Positions 23,994 to 32,557 are shown, numbered from the stretch's first letter. The stretch is 32,579 nt of DNA from Atopobiaceae bacterium (GCA_902834555.1 CADFJN010000024.1:1-32579), one strand, 5' to 3'. The notes: a model not told the origin generated them from the letters alone. Numbers and translations: made by a program.

Positions 23994-25326
23994 TCGCTCG
24001 ACCTCGCTCTCTCCAAACTCGGTGAACGTTATTCTCAGCGCTGTGACCGCCGCGTTGCTCCTCCTTGTTGCATGGGGCGTCGCAGAGGGCAACGTGATTG
24101 CGTCCATGCTCTCGGGCGCGGGACTTGCCGTGGTGATCGTTGCCTTTGGCACCACCAACTTGGTGCCAGACACCATGCGTGCCGAGGCGACCGAGAGAAC
24201 CCTTGCCATTGCCTCCGAGACGCTTCGCAGCTGCAACCACGGCCTCACGCCGGATAACGCAGCACACATCTGCAGGCTGCTCCTCCCCGAGACGGCAGCC
24301 GTTGGCATAGCCGTCACCAACACAAAGAAGGTCCTTGCCTACGAGGGCGAGCATGGCGTGGGGACGGCACCGGGCAGCGAGAACACGGTACCCACGCTTG
24401 AGGTCCTCGAGAGCAAGCGCATGGAGACCTTTGTCTCGATGGACGATGGCGACCAGACCACGCGTCACTTCAACCTGGTGCAGAACCGCTCTGGGAGCAC
24501 GTTTGGCATCATCGTGCCGCTCCTCGTGCAGGATGAGCCCATGGGTACCATCAAGCTCTACTACCGCAGCGGCACAGACATCGACCGTACGCAGCTGGCC
24601 ATTGCGAAGGGCTTCGGAGAGCTTCTTTCGACGCAGCTCTCGTCCTACGAGCTGGACCGGCAGGCCGAGCTTCTCGCCCGTGCGGAGGTAAAGGCGCTCC
24701 AGGCGCAGATCAACCCGCACTTCCTCTTCAACACCCTCAACACCATCGCATCGCTCACGCGCACCAATCCAACCAAGGCACGTGACCTTCTCCGCGAGTT
24801 CTCGGTTTTCTACCGCCGCACGCTTGAGGGGTCTGACCAGCTTATCCCACTCTCGCGCGAGCTGGAGCAGACGCGCCGCTACCTCAAGATTGAGAAGGCG
24901 CGCTTTGGCGAGGACCGCATTGTGGAGGAGGAGTTTGTGGAGCCTGGCTGCGAGAGCCTCCCCGTGCCCTCGTTTCTGGTGCAGCCCATCGTGGAGAACT
25001 CCGTGCGTCACGCCATGCGCGAGGAAGGTGCCCTTCACATAGACATCCACGTTGCCGTGGACGGCAATGACGTGCTGGTAGCGGTGGCAGACGATGGCCT
25101 AGGAATGGACCAGCAGACGGCAGACAAGCTACTTGCCGCGGCCTCTAAGCCCAGTGGCGAGGAGAAGGGGACGGGCATCGCCCTCAAGAACGTTGCCGAG
25201 CGCGTGGAGCGCTTCTACGGCACCGGCTCGGGCGTGGAGATTATCTCCAAGCCTGGAGAGGGGACCTGCGTGACCCTGCGACTGGGCGAGGCGGCCCTGA
25301 CGTTGCATAACGGGTCCAAGGGGTAG
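23986..25326 (+). CDS. LytS-type sensor histidine kinase
   Basis: Membrane sensor of 446 residues that phosphorylates the response regulator encoded next. Two membrane helices lie at ~12-60 (LSAVTAALLLLVAWGV; AGLAVVIVAFGTT). A GAF-like sensor spans ~70-225 (SETLRSCNHGLT, ICRLLLPETAAVGIAV). The His_kinase domain contains LQAQINPHFLFNTLN with phospho-acceptor H245, followed by an HATPase domain with QPIVENSVRHAM (N338), DDGLGM and GTGIALKNVAERV. This H-box/N-box form is typical of kinases paired with LytTR regulators. The ATG overlaps the glycosyltransferase stop (ATGAGTGA) with AAGGAAG upstream. The regulator follows after 85 bases. Confidence 0.93.
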   Translation: MSDRSTSLSPNSVNVILSAVTAALLLLVAWGVAEGNVIASMLSGAGLAVVIVAFGTTNLVPDTMRAEATERTLAIASETLRSCNHGLTPDNAAHICRLLLPETAAVGIAVTNTKKVLAYEGEHGVGTAPGSENTVPTLEVLESKRMETFVSMDDGDQTTRHFNLVQNRSGSTFGIIVPLLVQDEPMGTIKLYYRSGTDIDRTQLAIAKGFGELLSTQLSSYELDRQAELLARAEVKALQAQINPHFLFNTLNTIASLTRTNPTKARDLLREFSVFYRRTLEGSDQLIPLSRELEQTRRYLKIEKARFGEDRIVEEEFVEPGCESLPVPSFLVQPIVENSVRHAMREEGALHIDIHVAVDGNDVLVAVADDGLGMDQQTADKLLAAASKPSGEEKGTGIALKNVAERVERFYGTGSGVEIISKPGEGTCVTLRLGEAALTLHNGSKG

Positions 25327-25347
25327 CATACTAACGGTAAACGGTAG

Positions 25348-25392
25348 GCAAAGATGCTTCTTTGCGTGTCTGCGGCGGGATGCGTGCCGCAG
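25348..25392 (+). other. Two small hairpins between sensor kinase and regulator
   Basis: GCAAAG/CTTTGC (25348-25353 and 25360-25365) and CTGCGGC/GCCGCAG (25370-25376 and 25386-25392) form adjacent stems in the 85-base gap, ending about 20 bases before the regulator ATG. There is no T tract. They may set the relative expression of the two proteins or protect a processed mRNA end. Confidence 0.45.
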
Positions 25393-25411
25393 CGGAAGGT
25401 AGGTTATTGCA

Positions 25412-26131
25412 ATGCTGCGTGCGATGATTGTCGATGATGAGGCTCCCGCCCGTTCCGAGCTGCGCTACCTCCTTGAGGAGACCGGGCGTGTGGACGCCAT
25501 CACCGAGGCGTCAAGCGCACGCGAAGCGGTAGAGCGGCTCATGGAGGCACGCGCAGACGTCATCTTCCTGGACGTCTCTATGCCCAAGACCAACGGCATG
25601 CAGCTTGCGGAGGCACTCCACAAGCTCAAGAACCCCCCTGCCGTTGTCTTTGTGACTGCCTACAGCGAGTATGCGCTTGAGGCCTTTGATGTCGACGCCA
25701 TCGACTACCTCATGAAGCCCGTCGAGACGGACCGTCTTAACCAGGCCCTGGACAAGGTCCAGTCGCGCGTCAAGCCACAGCCGCAGTCCCACTCCTCGGT
25801 TGAGCGCATCCCCGTGGTGAAGAGTGGCCGCAAGGTCCTTGTGCCCATCGACCAGATTCGCTACATCGAGGCCAAGGACGACTACTCCTGCATCTACACG
25901 GATGACGACCGCTACCTCTCTACCATCTCGCTTGCCAAGCTTGAGCAGAAGCTCGCGCCGCATGGCTTCTTCCGCGTGCACCGCGGCTACATCGTGAACC
26001 TCGAGTACGTCGAGGACGTAGAGGTCGTGTCCAGCGGCATACTCCAGCTGGGCATCAACGGCATTGAGGGCAAGAAGATCTCGGTCTCGCGCCGTCGCGT
26101 GGTTGCCCTCAAGCGCGCACTTGGACTGTAG
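25412..26131 (+). CDS. LytTR-family response regulator
   Basis: DNA-binding response regulator of 239 residues. The receiver domain (1-~118) has the acidic pair D8-D9, phospho-acceptor D54 (VIFLDVSMP), T82 in VTAYSEYA and K102 in YLMKPVE. The LytTR domain (~132-238) contains IRYIEAKDDYSCIYT, FFRVHRGYIVNLEYV and KKISVSRRRVVALK, which place the ten-stranded beta fold that reads direct repeats in promoters. A short Gln/Ser linker joins them. Ribosome site GGAAGG is upstream of the ATG. It pairs with the sensor kinase just upstream. By analogy with LytSR/AgrAC systems, targets may be surface, autolysis or adhesion genes. Confidence 0.94.
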   Translation: MLRAMIVDDEAPARSELRYLLEETGRVDAITEASSAREAVERLMEARADVIFLDVSMPKTNGMQLAEALHKLKNPPAVVFVTAYSEYALEAFDVDAIDYLMKPVETDRLNQALDKVQSRVKPQPQSHSSVERIPVVKSGRKVLVPIDQIRYIEAKDDYSCIYTDDDRYLSTISLAKLEQKLAPHGFFRVHRGYIVNLEYVEDVEVVSSGILQLGINGIEGKKISVSRRRVVALKRALGL

Positions 26132-26158
26132 AGGCTAGTGGGTAGCGGGGCAGCACGG

Positions 26159-26620
26159 ATGCGCTACGACATCATCTCGGACACGCACGGGTATCTCCCT
26201 AAGAGGCTGCTCGACCAGCTCCAGGGTGCGGACACCATAGTTCATGCGGGCGACATCTGCTCTGCCTCGGACTACCGTACGCTTAGCCAGATAGCCCCGG
26301 TCCAGCTGTGCCTAGGCAACAACGACTGGTCCTACGACTTTGGGCCCGAGGTCAAGCGCGTCAAGATCTTCTTCTCGAGCGGGTTGCGCTGGGAGGTCTG
26401 CCATTACCGCGAGCGGCTAGACCTCAAGCTCTGCGACATTGCCATCTGTGGCCACACGCATCGCCCGTTTGTCGAGAAGGACCGTGCAACTGGCGTGCTG
26501 ATGATGAATCCCGGAAGCCCCACCTATCCGCGCTCCGGCGGCCCCAGCATGGGACGCATCATCTGCGAGGAAGGCAAGGTTGTCTCGGCTCGCATCATTC
26601 CTTTGGAAGAGGCCGAGTAA
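26159..26620 (+). CDS. YfcE/MJ0936-type metallophosphoesterase
   Basis: Binuclear-metal phosphoesterase of 153 residues, probably cytoplasmic and acting on phosphodiesters; natural substrates in this family are uncertain. The motifs are present in order: ISDTHG (D-x-H), HAGDI (GD), LGNND (GN-D) and CGHTHRP (GHTH). The usual HG motif between them reads CHYRERLD, so the His is kept but Gly is replaced by Tyr. The ATG at 26159 is chosen because family members begin M-[RK]-x-x-x-ISDTHG; an in-frame GTG at 26138 would add seven residues and has GAGG nearby. It follows the response regulator by 27 bases and is probably in the same operon. It converges on the second LytTR regulator; I see no hairpin in the gap. 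Confidence 0.88.
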   Translation: MRYDIISDTHGYLPKRLLDQLQGADTIVHAGDICSASDYRTLSQIAPVQLCLGNNDWSYDFGPEVKRVKIFFSSGLRWEVCHYRERLDLKLCDIAICGHTHRPFVEKDRATGVLMMNPGSPTYPRSGGPSMGRIICEEGKVVSARIIPLEEAE

Positions 26621-26683
26621 GGCGCGCGTTCCGAAAAGGTCGGAGGCCGTGGGTGGCTACAGCTGGTTTGCTGAGGACGTGGC

Positions 26684-27511
26684 CTAGCTGGTCGTGGGTT
26701 CCCCTGTCGCCTGGGCATGAGCTGCCGGCGCGTCGTTGTAAGGGTTGACCTCCATTGCCTCGCGAAGCTGCTGCCTCACGGCTGTACGGCGCTTAACCGG
26801 AACGTAGATCTGCTCTCCGTTTGACATGGTGATCTTGCTGCTCGACATGGACTTGACAAGCTTGGCGTTGATCGCAAAGCTGCGGTGCACGCGCACAAAC
26901 GTGGCTGGAAGCCTGTCCAGCATTGCAGAAAGCGAACTTCTGGTGCGAAAAGTTTCTCTCAGTAGGTGAACGTCCACGTACTGGTGTGCTGCTTCGAGGT
27001 ATACGACGGCACCGGGATGCACTGCGTGAGAAACTCCCTCGATGTCACGGATGTAGATGAGCGAAGCATACTCGGGAGCTCTGGTGTCAGCAGAGTCGAG
27101 CAGCGAGTTGATTGGAATAAGCGAATTGCTGCGCTTCTCGACCGGTGGAATCGAGAAGTGCATGTGAACGAGCTGGGGTTTCTCGGGAGTGCTGGTGCTC
27201 CAAACGAGCGTTGCGCGTGGGGACACCGTAAGATGCCTTTCGCCCGAGGCGCTCCCAATGAACACCACGGAGGTCTCGCCGTTTTGAAAGACCAGAACGG
27301 GGCAGCCAAACGAGAGATCCAGCTTGGTGATGAGCGGTGCCATCCTAGAGAAGTAGTCCATGAATGCGTGCATGCCGGCCGTGGTCCCCTTGCCAAAGGG
27401 CCCCACAAAGGTGAAGCCATCTGCGAGGTAAGGGGCGCACTGCTCGGGGATTCCCGACGTACACGAGACAAGCACCAGGGTACTCAGGTCAAGCACGCTA
27501 TGGACTGTCAT
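26684..27511 (-). CDS. LytTR transcriptional regulator with NTF2/SnoaL-like N-terminal domain
   Basis: DNA-binding regulator of 275 residues without a receiver domain. The N-terminal ~115 residues (GFTFVGPFGKGTTAGMHAF, ETSVVFIGSASGERH, MHFSIP) resemble the cone-shaped SnoaL/NTF2-like fold, which binds small ligands. After a spacer, the LytTR domain covers ~165-255 (VVYLEAAHQYVDVHLL, FVRVHRSFAINAKLV, EQIYVPVKRR). The ATG at 27511 is chosen: GAGAGGGG lies upstream, while the ATG at 27553 has no ribosome site and would put the direct repeat at 27541 inside the gene. It faces away from the pilus operon, whose probable promoter carries the same direct repeat, so it may control both itself and the pilus. 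No kinase partner is needed. Confidence 0.85.
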   Translation of the reverse strand: MTVHSVLDLSTLVLVSCTSGIPEQCAPYLADGFTFVGPFGKGTTAGMHAFMDYFSRMAPLITKLDLSFGCPVLVFQNGETSVVFIGSASGERHLTVSPRATLVWSTSTPEKPQLVHMHFSIPPVEKRSNSLIPINSLLDSADTRAPEYASLIYIRDIEGVSHAVHPGAVVYLEAAHQYVDVHLLRETFRTRSSLSAMLDRLPATFVRVHRSFAINAKLVKSMSSSKITMSNGEQIYVPVKRRTAVRQQLREAMEVNPYNDAPAAHAQATGEPTTS

Positions 27512-27540
27512 CACGAGCTCACCCCTCTCCAAGTGCAAGA

Positions 27541-27563
27541 CATAAATATGCATTGCATAAATA
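27541..27563. promoter_or_regulatory. Paired direct repeat (CATAAATA x2), putative LytTR operator, copy A
   Basis: CATAAATA occurs at 27541 and again at 27556, a 15-base step, in the 5' leader of the LytTR gene. The composite matches copy B at 27686 in 19 of 24 positions by my count. LytTR proteins bind direct repeats, though the usual step is about 21 bases, so the assignment is an inference. Confidence 0.5.
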
Positions 27564-27685
27564 TTTATCAGCGCTACCGGAAGTTGCGTTGACCCAGTGT
27601 ATGGTAAGAAACGTCACAGCAGGTGAGAATGGGAAAATAAGACCTAATTACTACCCTTTAAGACCATGAATAACCCATTTGCCCA

Positions 27686-27708
27686 CATAAATACATAATG
27701 CATAAATT
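27686..27708. promoter_or_regulatory. Paired direct repeat, putative LytTR operator, copy B
   Basis: CATAAATA at 27686 and CATAAATT at 27701 repeat the arrangement and 15-base step of copy A. Copy B ends at the first base of a TTGTCA hexamer, the place where activating LytTR proteins usually bind relative to a promoter. Confidence 0.5.
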
Positions 27709-27735
27709 TGTCATATTGTCAACTATCTATACATA
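27708..27735 (+). promoter_or_regulatory. Candidate promoter of the pilus operon
   Basis: TTGTCA (27708-27713) and TACATA (27730-27735) are separated by 16 bases. A second TTGTCA at 27716 could pair with TACATA at 27740 with an 18-base spacer. The region is AT-rich, unlike its surroundings. If used, it would give a leader of about 400 bases before the adhesin ATG. Confidence 0.4.
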
Positions 27736-28149
27736 GAATTACATACGGATGGCGAATCTTCACTGCTAGAGCAGCGGCTAAACACAAGGCGGTGGCCCAC
27801 GGGGCCTACAATGGCGCCTGTGATGATGCCCATTGGGTGACATCGACTAGGTGCTCCATGGTCGTCTCCATATACCACGACGGGGCATGCACGGGCCTGA
27901 CGACTTTGGAATTCTCTACAAAACGGTATTTTATACTCAAATTATGTTTCTTGGGACCAAAGTCGAAGTACTCTGCAACCCATCTGATAGAAACGTGAAA
28001 GGGGAACGACTCGGTCGCACTTTGGCTGGCCGGCCCTCAGGCCTGCATTGCAGGGGCTTTGGCTCTGATCTGTCCCTTCGTGCGGCCTATTGCCGGCTCG
28101 ACCCCCACAAAACGAACGCTACACACACTACAAGTAAGGGGCTGGTCAC
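27736..28149 (+). other. Long untranslated leader before the pilus adhesin gene
   Basis: No convincing gene is seen in these 414 bases; short frames lack ribosome sites and recognisable protein sequence. The first part is AT-rich, the rest mixed. It includes GC-rich stretches that can pair (for example CCTGCA/TGCAGG at 28042-28054) and an AT-rich patch at ~27905-27950 with TTTTATACT that could hold another promoter. No known riboswitch class was recognised. The adhesin start has GAGGAG-like purines close by but not a strong ribosome site. Confidence 0.45.
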
Positions 28150-30622
28150 ATGAGGAGAAAGCTCGCGAGGCAATCGCTTGTTGCCCTGGCGGTGCTTGTC
28201 GTTTCGCTTATGGTGGCTGGCTTAGGGCTTGCCGGCAGGCAGGCATATGCCGCTGAGGGCGCGGATGCGCCATCCATCACCATTACCTTTAAAGCGGGCG
28301 ATGGAGGTACCGTTGGACCCGAGAAGAACCTCGTTCAGACCTTCGCTGCTAATGACAGCAGCGAAGTGGCCGCTGTTACCGCTACCCCCTCTGACGGCTA
28401 TGTCTTTGTTGATTGGACGCGTGACGGCGAAGAGGTAAGCACCAGCGCAACCTTCACGCCTGCCAAGTGGGCAGCCACCTATGTGGCCAACTTCAAGGCT
28501 GCTGATGCCAACGGCTCTAGTTCCGCGACTGCGGACGAGACGGACCTTGGCTCGAACCCCGATCACCTCACCGGCCCCGAAGAGGCGGACGGCACTATAG
28601 ACGAGAGCGTCTATCCCGAGGTGGACTTTGGCTCTTCTCCGTCACCGAGCCGCCTTCTTAGCATGAGGCTCATGGCGCTGCCTACGGCGGATTCAGGCCA
28701 CCCCACCCAGCCCGGCGAGGTAAAGCTTTCGAAGACCGCAACTGCCGTTGACGGGATGGTCAACACCTGGGATGTCACGGTGCGTGTTGAGGGCAAGGAC
28801 ACCACCAAGAAGAGCGACATCGTGCTTGTGATAGACCGTTCGGGCAGCATGAACGATAACGGCCGCATGGAAGCAGCCAAAGAAGCGGCAAAACAATTCG
28901 TGAGCACGCTTCTGCCTGATGAAAACACGCGTATCGCAATCGTCTCGTTCGCAAGCAGAGCGACGATTGACCAAGGACTTACCAACGATTCGTCCGACCT
29001 CGACAGTACCATCGATGACATTGACGCTGGCGGTGGAACCTTCACCCAAGCAGGCATCAAGCAGGCTGAGGCTCTTCTCAAGAACTCTAACGCAGACGTA
29101 CAGAACATCGTGCTCTTGTCAGATGGCGAGCCAACATATAGCTACAAAATCAATAATGCAACTAATTATCTTACGCCTTACGGATATGTTTACGAGACCA
29201 CCGCAAATATTCCTCAAAATGCGTTTGCATATCCAAATCGTGTGGGCGAGGGGAACAGCTTCCGTTCGTATGGCGGCTCCTATGGCTGGAGCAGCTGGTA
29301 CTACAACCACGGCAACAGCACCATCGCCGAGGCGACCATCGCGAAGAACGCTGGCTACACCATGTGGACCGTTGCAGTGAATGCTGGCAACACGGGTAAG
29401 AGTGTCCTTTCTCAGTGCGCAACAGACAACAACCACGCAAAGTCGACGGAAAACCCAGGGGAACTCAATGAGATCTTTAAGGGGATAGCCGGCAACATCA
29501 AGGCGGCGGTACAGGACGCCAGTGTTACCGATCCCATGGGTACGGGCTTCACGGTTGTTGGCAACGTGGACAGCATAAAGAAAAGCCAGGGAACCGTAAC
29601 GTACGATGCGAACAATAAGACCATCAGCTGGAATGTCGGAACGCTCTCCAACGCCATCGATGGCGACCCCACGGTCAAGTACGCTGAGCTTACCTATCGC
29701 GTCACGATTGACGACAGCATCCTCACGGCAACACCGGAGGCAGATGGCAAGTACAAGACCAATGGCACGACAACCATCAATTACAAGGACGCTACTGGTC
29801 GTGACCAACCGGGGGAGTTTGTCTCGCCTACCGTCGACCCCGTCCTGCTCGTGGTGCAGAAGAAGCTCTACGACAAGCAGGGTAAAGAAGTCACGAACAG
29901 CGAGGAGTTCTCTGTCAACGTAGAGGGAGATGCCAAGAGCGGACAGGCCTACCATCAGACCTATACCCTCAAGCCTGGTGAAAGGAAGGTCCTAACCAAC
30001 CTGCGTTGGGAGGATACCTATACCGTCACAGAGACCGGTTACCCCGCTGGTAAGAGCAAGGATGACTACACCACCGAGGTGAAAGTGGGCGATGACGTCA
30101 AGAAAAGCTTTACCGTCCACCAGGGAGACGACGACAAGGACATTGTTGTCACCAACCGCGAGCACCCCACGCTCACGCTCTCGAAGACTGTAACGGGCGA
30201 CCTTGCCGACAAGACCAAGGAGTTCACGTTCAACGTCACCGTGAAGCGCGCGCGGCGATCAGACCGTCATCGACAACAAGACATACACGCTCAAGGATGG
30301 CGACAGTACGACCATTGCGCCCGATAGCGGTGCCTTGCTCCCCGGTGACCAGGTCACCATAACCGAGGCCAACGGTGATGGCTACGCTACCACCTACGTG
30401 GTCGACAACGGCACCAGCCAGGATGGTTCCGGCACCAAGGCAAGCTTCAGCCTCTCCGGTGACACCACGGTGAGCTTCACGAACCCCAAGTCACCGGTTC
30501 CTATCACTGGCCTCGACGGCAATGAGGGGATTCCCATCCTGCCCGCAGTGTTGGGCGTGGGTGCCATCACCGCCGTCCTGTGCGTTGCCATAACCCGGCG
30601 TCACGGCGTGCGAGGGGAGTGA
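28150..30622 (+). pseudogene. VWA-domain pilus tip adhesin, frameshifted near residue 700
   Basis: Cell-wall-anchored surface adhesin comparable to RrgA/Cpa-type pilus tip proteins. It has a signal peptide ~1-35 (cleavage after AYA); a bacterial repeat domain ~40-115 (FKAGDGGTVGPE, YVFVDWTRDGE); and a VWA domain ~215-455 with the MIDAS motif DRSGS (D229, S231, S233) and LSDGEPTYS. Then come beta-sandwich pilin domains, including LSKTVTGDLADKTKEFTFNVTVK. At a (CG)4 run (30247-30254) the frame ends in 25 junk residues and a stop at 30325. The +1 frame continues the domain (DQTVIDNKTYTLKDG) to 30622 and supplies a VPITG sorting motif, a hydrophobic helix and TRRH. One extra CG unit would restore an 824-residue protein. 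Loss of the anchor would leave it unattached. The cause may be slippage, true decay or sequencing error. Confidence 0.82.
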
Positions 30623-31176
30623 TGCCCAGCCACTTTTCCCCTACGTCGGGGAGCGCAGAGCCCACGGACGAGGGTTCGGAGCCGTCGCTTGCGGCGGAGC
30701 TTCTACTTCTCGTTCTCAAGATTGCGTTTGTTCTGGGCTTTGTCGCAATGGTGTTCCTCTTCGTCTTTGGTCTGTTCCAAGCGCCTGACGAGAGCATGTC
30801 ACCAGCGCTCAGAGAGGGGGATCTGGTCGTGTACTACCGCCTGGAGAAGACCTATGCCGCCGGTGACGTGATTGTGGTCGACGACGGCGACTCCAAGGAA
30901 CTCCGCAGGGTTGTTGCGGTTGCGGGAGACACGGTGGAGTTCTCCTCAGACGGGCTGGTAATCAACGGCTACCTGCAGAGCGAAGACAAGATCTACACCC
31001 AGACGCTGCCGTTTACGGAAGGCATCACGTATCCAGTGACGGTAGGCGAAGGTCAGGTGTTCGTGATGGGCGACAACCGCCCAGAGTCGAAGGACAGCAG
31101 GCTCTACGGCCCGGTGGACATCGACACGAGCACGGAAGGAAAGGTCATGACGGTGATCAGAAGAAGGAACTTCTGA
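30622..31176 (+). CDS. Signal-peptidase-I-like pilus protein (SipA-like), catalytic Lys replaced by Arg
   Basis: A 184-residue S26-family membrane protein. One membrane helix lies at ~25-52. The nucleophile region reads APDESMSPALREGD with S58 kept. The box that normally supplies the general-base Lys (KRV-x-x-x-GD) reads LRRVVAVAGD, with R95 at the Lys position. The last box GDNRPESKDSRLYGPV is intact. In streptococcal FCT pilus islands the SipA/LepA protein at this place also lacks catalytic residues and helps pilus assembly without cleaving; a similar role is inferred. The ATG overlaps the adhesin stop (TGATG) with GAGGGGAG upstream, which decides against an ATG at 30580. The residue pairing is by eye. 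Confidence 0.82.
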   Translation: MPSHFSPTSGSAEPTDEGSEPSLAAELLLLVLKIAFVLGFVAMVFLFVFGLFQAPDESMSPALREGDLVVYYRLEKTYAAGDVIVVDDGDSKELRRVVAVAGDTVEFSSDGLVINGYLQSEDKIYTQTLPFTEGITYPVTVGEGQVFVMGDNRPESKDSRLYGPVDIDTSTEGKVMTVIRRRNF

Positions 31177-31237
31177 GAGCCGTGTGATAGACAAGGCAAG
31201 TCGCGTCCCCTGGGGCGCACGTCGAAAGGAAGATGAG

Positions 31238-32332
31238 ATGAGAAAGAACAGAGGGTTTGTCGCACTTGCGTCCGCAATTGCGCTTGTTGCGGCTCTGTTT
31301 GGCGGCGTAAGCACCGCGCTGGCAGCGACTGCGACTGTACCGCAGGTCCAGAAGCAGCTTGACCTCAACCCGGGTTCCACGGTGTCGGCGACCTTCACGT
31401 ATAGCATTACGCCCAAGGCGCTCTCCACTGGCACTGGCAACGAGATGACCTACACCGACGGCCCCACCGCCGCGATTGCTGACATCACGCTGACTGATGC
31501 GTCCAACACCGCAAAGAACACTGGCACTGGTGCCATCACCTTTGGCGGCAAGTCTGATGCCAGCGCTTTCACGCACGCCGGCGTCTACGCCTGGACCATC
31601 AAGGAGAACACCACGCAGAACACCGGCGTTGGCGCCTTCCAGGATGACCCGCAGGTCTACACCCTCATCGCCACCGTTGTTAACGGCGACAATGGTCTTG
31701 AGTTCAGCTCTTTTGTAATCGCCAAGGGTGACGTGAACTCCACCGCCAACACCGACAAGGCAAGCGCTATCGAGTTCGATAACAAGTACACCGAGAACAC
31801 TACTGAGAACAACACTGACCTCACGATCACCAAGGCAGTTGCAGGCAAGCAGGGTGACAAGAGCAAGCAGTTCGAGTTCACGGTGACCTTCACCGCTCCC
31901 TCTGTGCTTCCCAACGGGCAGACTGCTGCGCAGGCTCTGAACGCTATCACTGCGACCGCTAATGGTGCTACCGACATTCAGTTCGCAGATGCTGCTGACG
32001 GCGCTACTACCCGTACCGTCACCTTCAAGGCTGCCGACGCCAAGGGCGTTACCTTCTCCAACGTTCTCGTTGGTACCACCTATTCTGTCCAGGAGACTAA
32101 GGTTGATGGCTACACCCAGTCCTGGAAGGCTACTGCCAACGGCGCCGAGAGCACCTCTCAGGACAACCTGCTCATTGGTGAGAAGACCAACAACGGCACC
32201 ATGACCAACACCCACTCGGACGTGACCCCCACGGGCCTCATCATCAACAACCTGCCCTTCATCATGCTGGGCTGCGTTGCCGTCGCCGGCGTTGTTGCCT
32301 ACGGTGCTGCTAAGAGGAAGCTCGAGAAGTAA
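31238..32332 (+). CDS. FctA/Spy0128-type major pilin
   Basis: Backbone pilus subunit of 364 residues, exported and linked by sortase. The signal peptide covers ~1-30 (VALASAIALVAALFGG, cleavage after ALAA). The first domain (~35-185) matches the FctA pilin domain: FTYSITPKAL, FTHAGVYAWTIKE, YTLIATVVNGDNGLE and IEFDNKYTEN; these domains are stabilised by Lys-Asn isopeptide bonds. The second domain (~190-325; TDLTITKAVAGKQGDKSKQFEFTVTF) is of the same kind as in the adhesin. The sorting signal is TPTG followed by LIINNLPFIMLG, a hydrophobic helix and KRKLEK, close to the VPTG signal of Spy0128 and not a standard LPxTG. Start: AAAGGAAG six bases before the ATG. Confidence 0.92.
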   Translation: MRKNRGFVALASAIALVAALFGGVSTALAATATVPQVQKQLDLNPGSTVSATFTYSITPKALSTGTGNEMTYTDGPTAAIADITLTDASNTAKNTGTGAITFGGKSDASAFTHAGVYAWTIKENTTQNTGVGAFQDDPQVYTLIATVVNGDNGLEFSSFVIAKGDVNSTANTDKASAIEFDNKYTENTTENNTDLTITKAVAGKQGDKSKQFEFTVTFTAPSVLPNGQTAAQALNAITATANGATDIQFADAADGATTRTVTFKAADAKGVTFSNVLVGTTYSVQETKVDGYTQSWKATANGAESTSQDNLLIGEKTNNGTMTNTHSDVTPTGLIINNLPFIMLGCVAVAGVVAYGAAKRKLEK

Positions 32333-32557
32333 ATGCCCCATTCGCTATCCCGTCGGCTGGCCCGTGGGGCCCTACGACTCGCTAATTGGCTGGTCGACGG
32401 GATAGTGCTCTCCGTGTTGCTGCTCGTTGTTCTCTTTACCGCCTACTCTGTGTTCGACAACAACCGGGTGGAGGGCCAGGCAAGCGAGGAGAACTTTGCC
32501 TCGTATCGTCCGGCAGAGAACAACGAGGGGGTGCGGACGATTCCTTGGACGGCCTAG
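32333..32557 (+). CDS. N-terminus of a probable class B sortase, truncated by an early stop
   Basis: The 74-residue frame starts directly after the pilin TAA. It has basic residues, a membrane helix (~22-42, GIVLSVLLLVVLFTAYSVF) and then FDNNRVEGQASEENFASYRP, which resembles the YSLWD-x-x-x-V-x-x-A...F-x-x-YKP start of class B sortases. The frame then runs into EGVRTIPWTA and a stop at 32555-32557, well before any catalytic residues. After the G5 run at 32527-32531 the frame reached by adding one base stays open to the window end. The gene may thus be frameshifted, or the stop may be genuine. Its place after an FctA-type pilin is where the polymerising class B sortase is expected in FCT islands. 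Confidence 0.55.
   Translation: MPHSLSRRLARGALRLANWLVDGIVLSVLLLVVLFTAYSVFDNNRVEGQASEENFASYRPAENNEGVRTIPWTA

Noticed and set aside
27708..27998. A 96-residue plus-strand frame in the pilus leader
   Set aside because: No ribosome site, no recognisable sequence, and it overlaps the candidate promoter.
27760..28110. Possible cyclic-di-GMP or other riboswitch in the pilus leader
   Set aside because: Some GC-rich pairing is present, but no conserved core of a known riboswitch class was found.
31157..32341. A 394-residue minus-strand frame opposite the major pilin
   Set aside because: The plus strand has a signal peptide, pilin domains and a sorting signal; the antisense frame has none.
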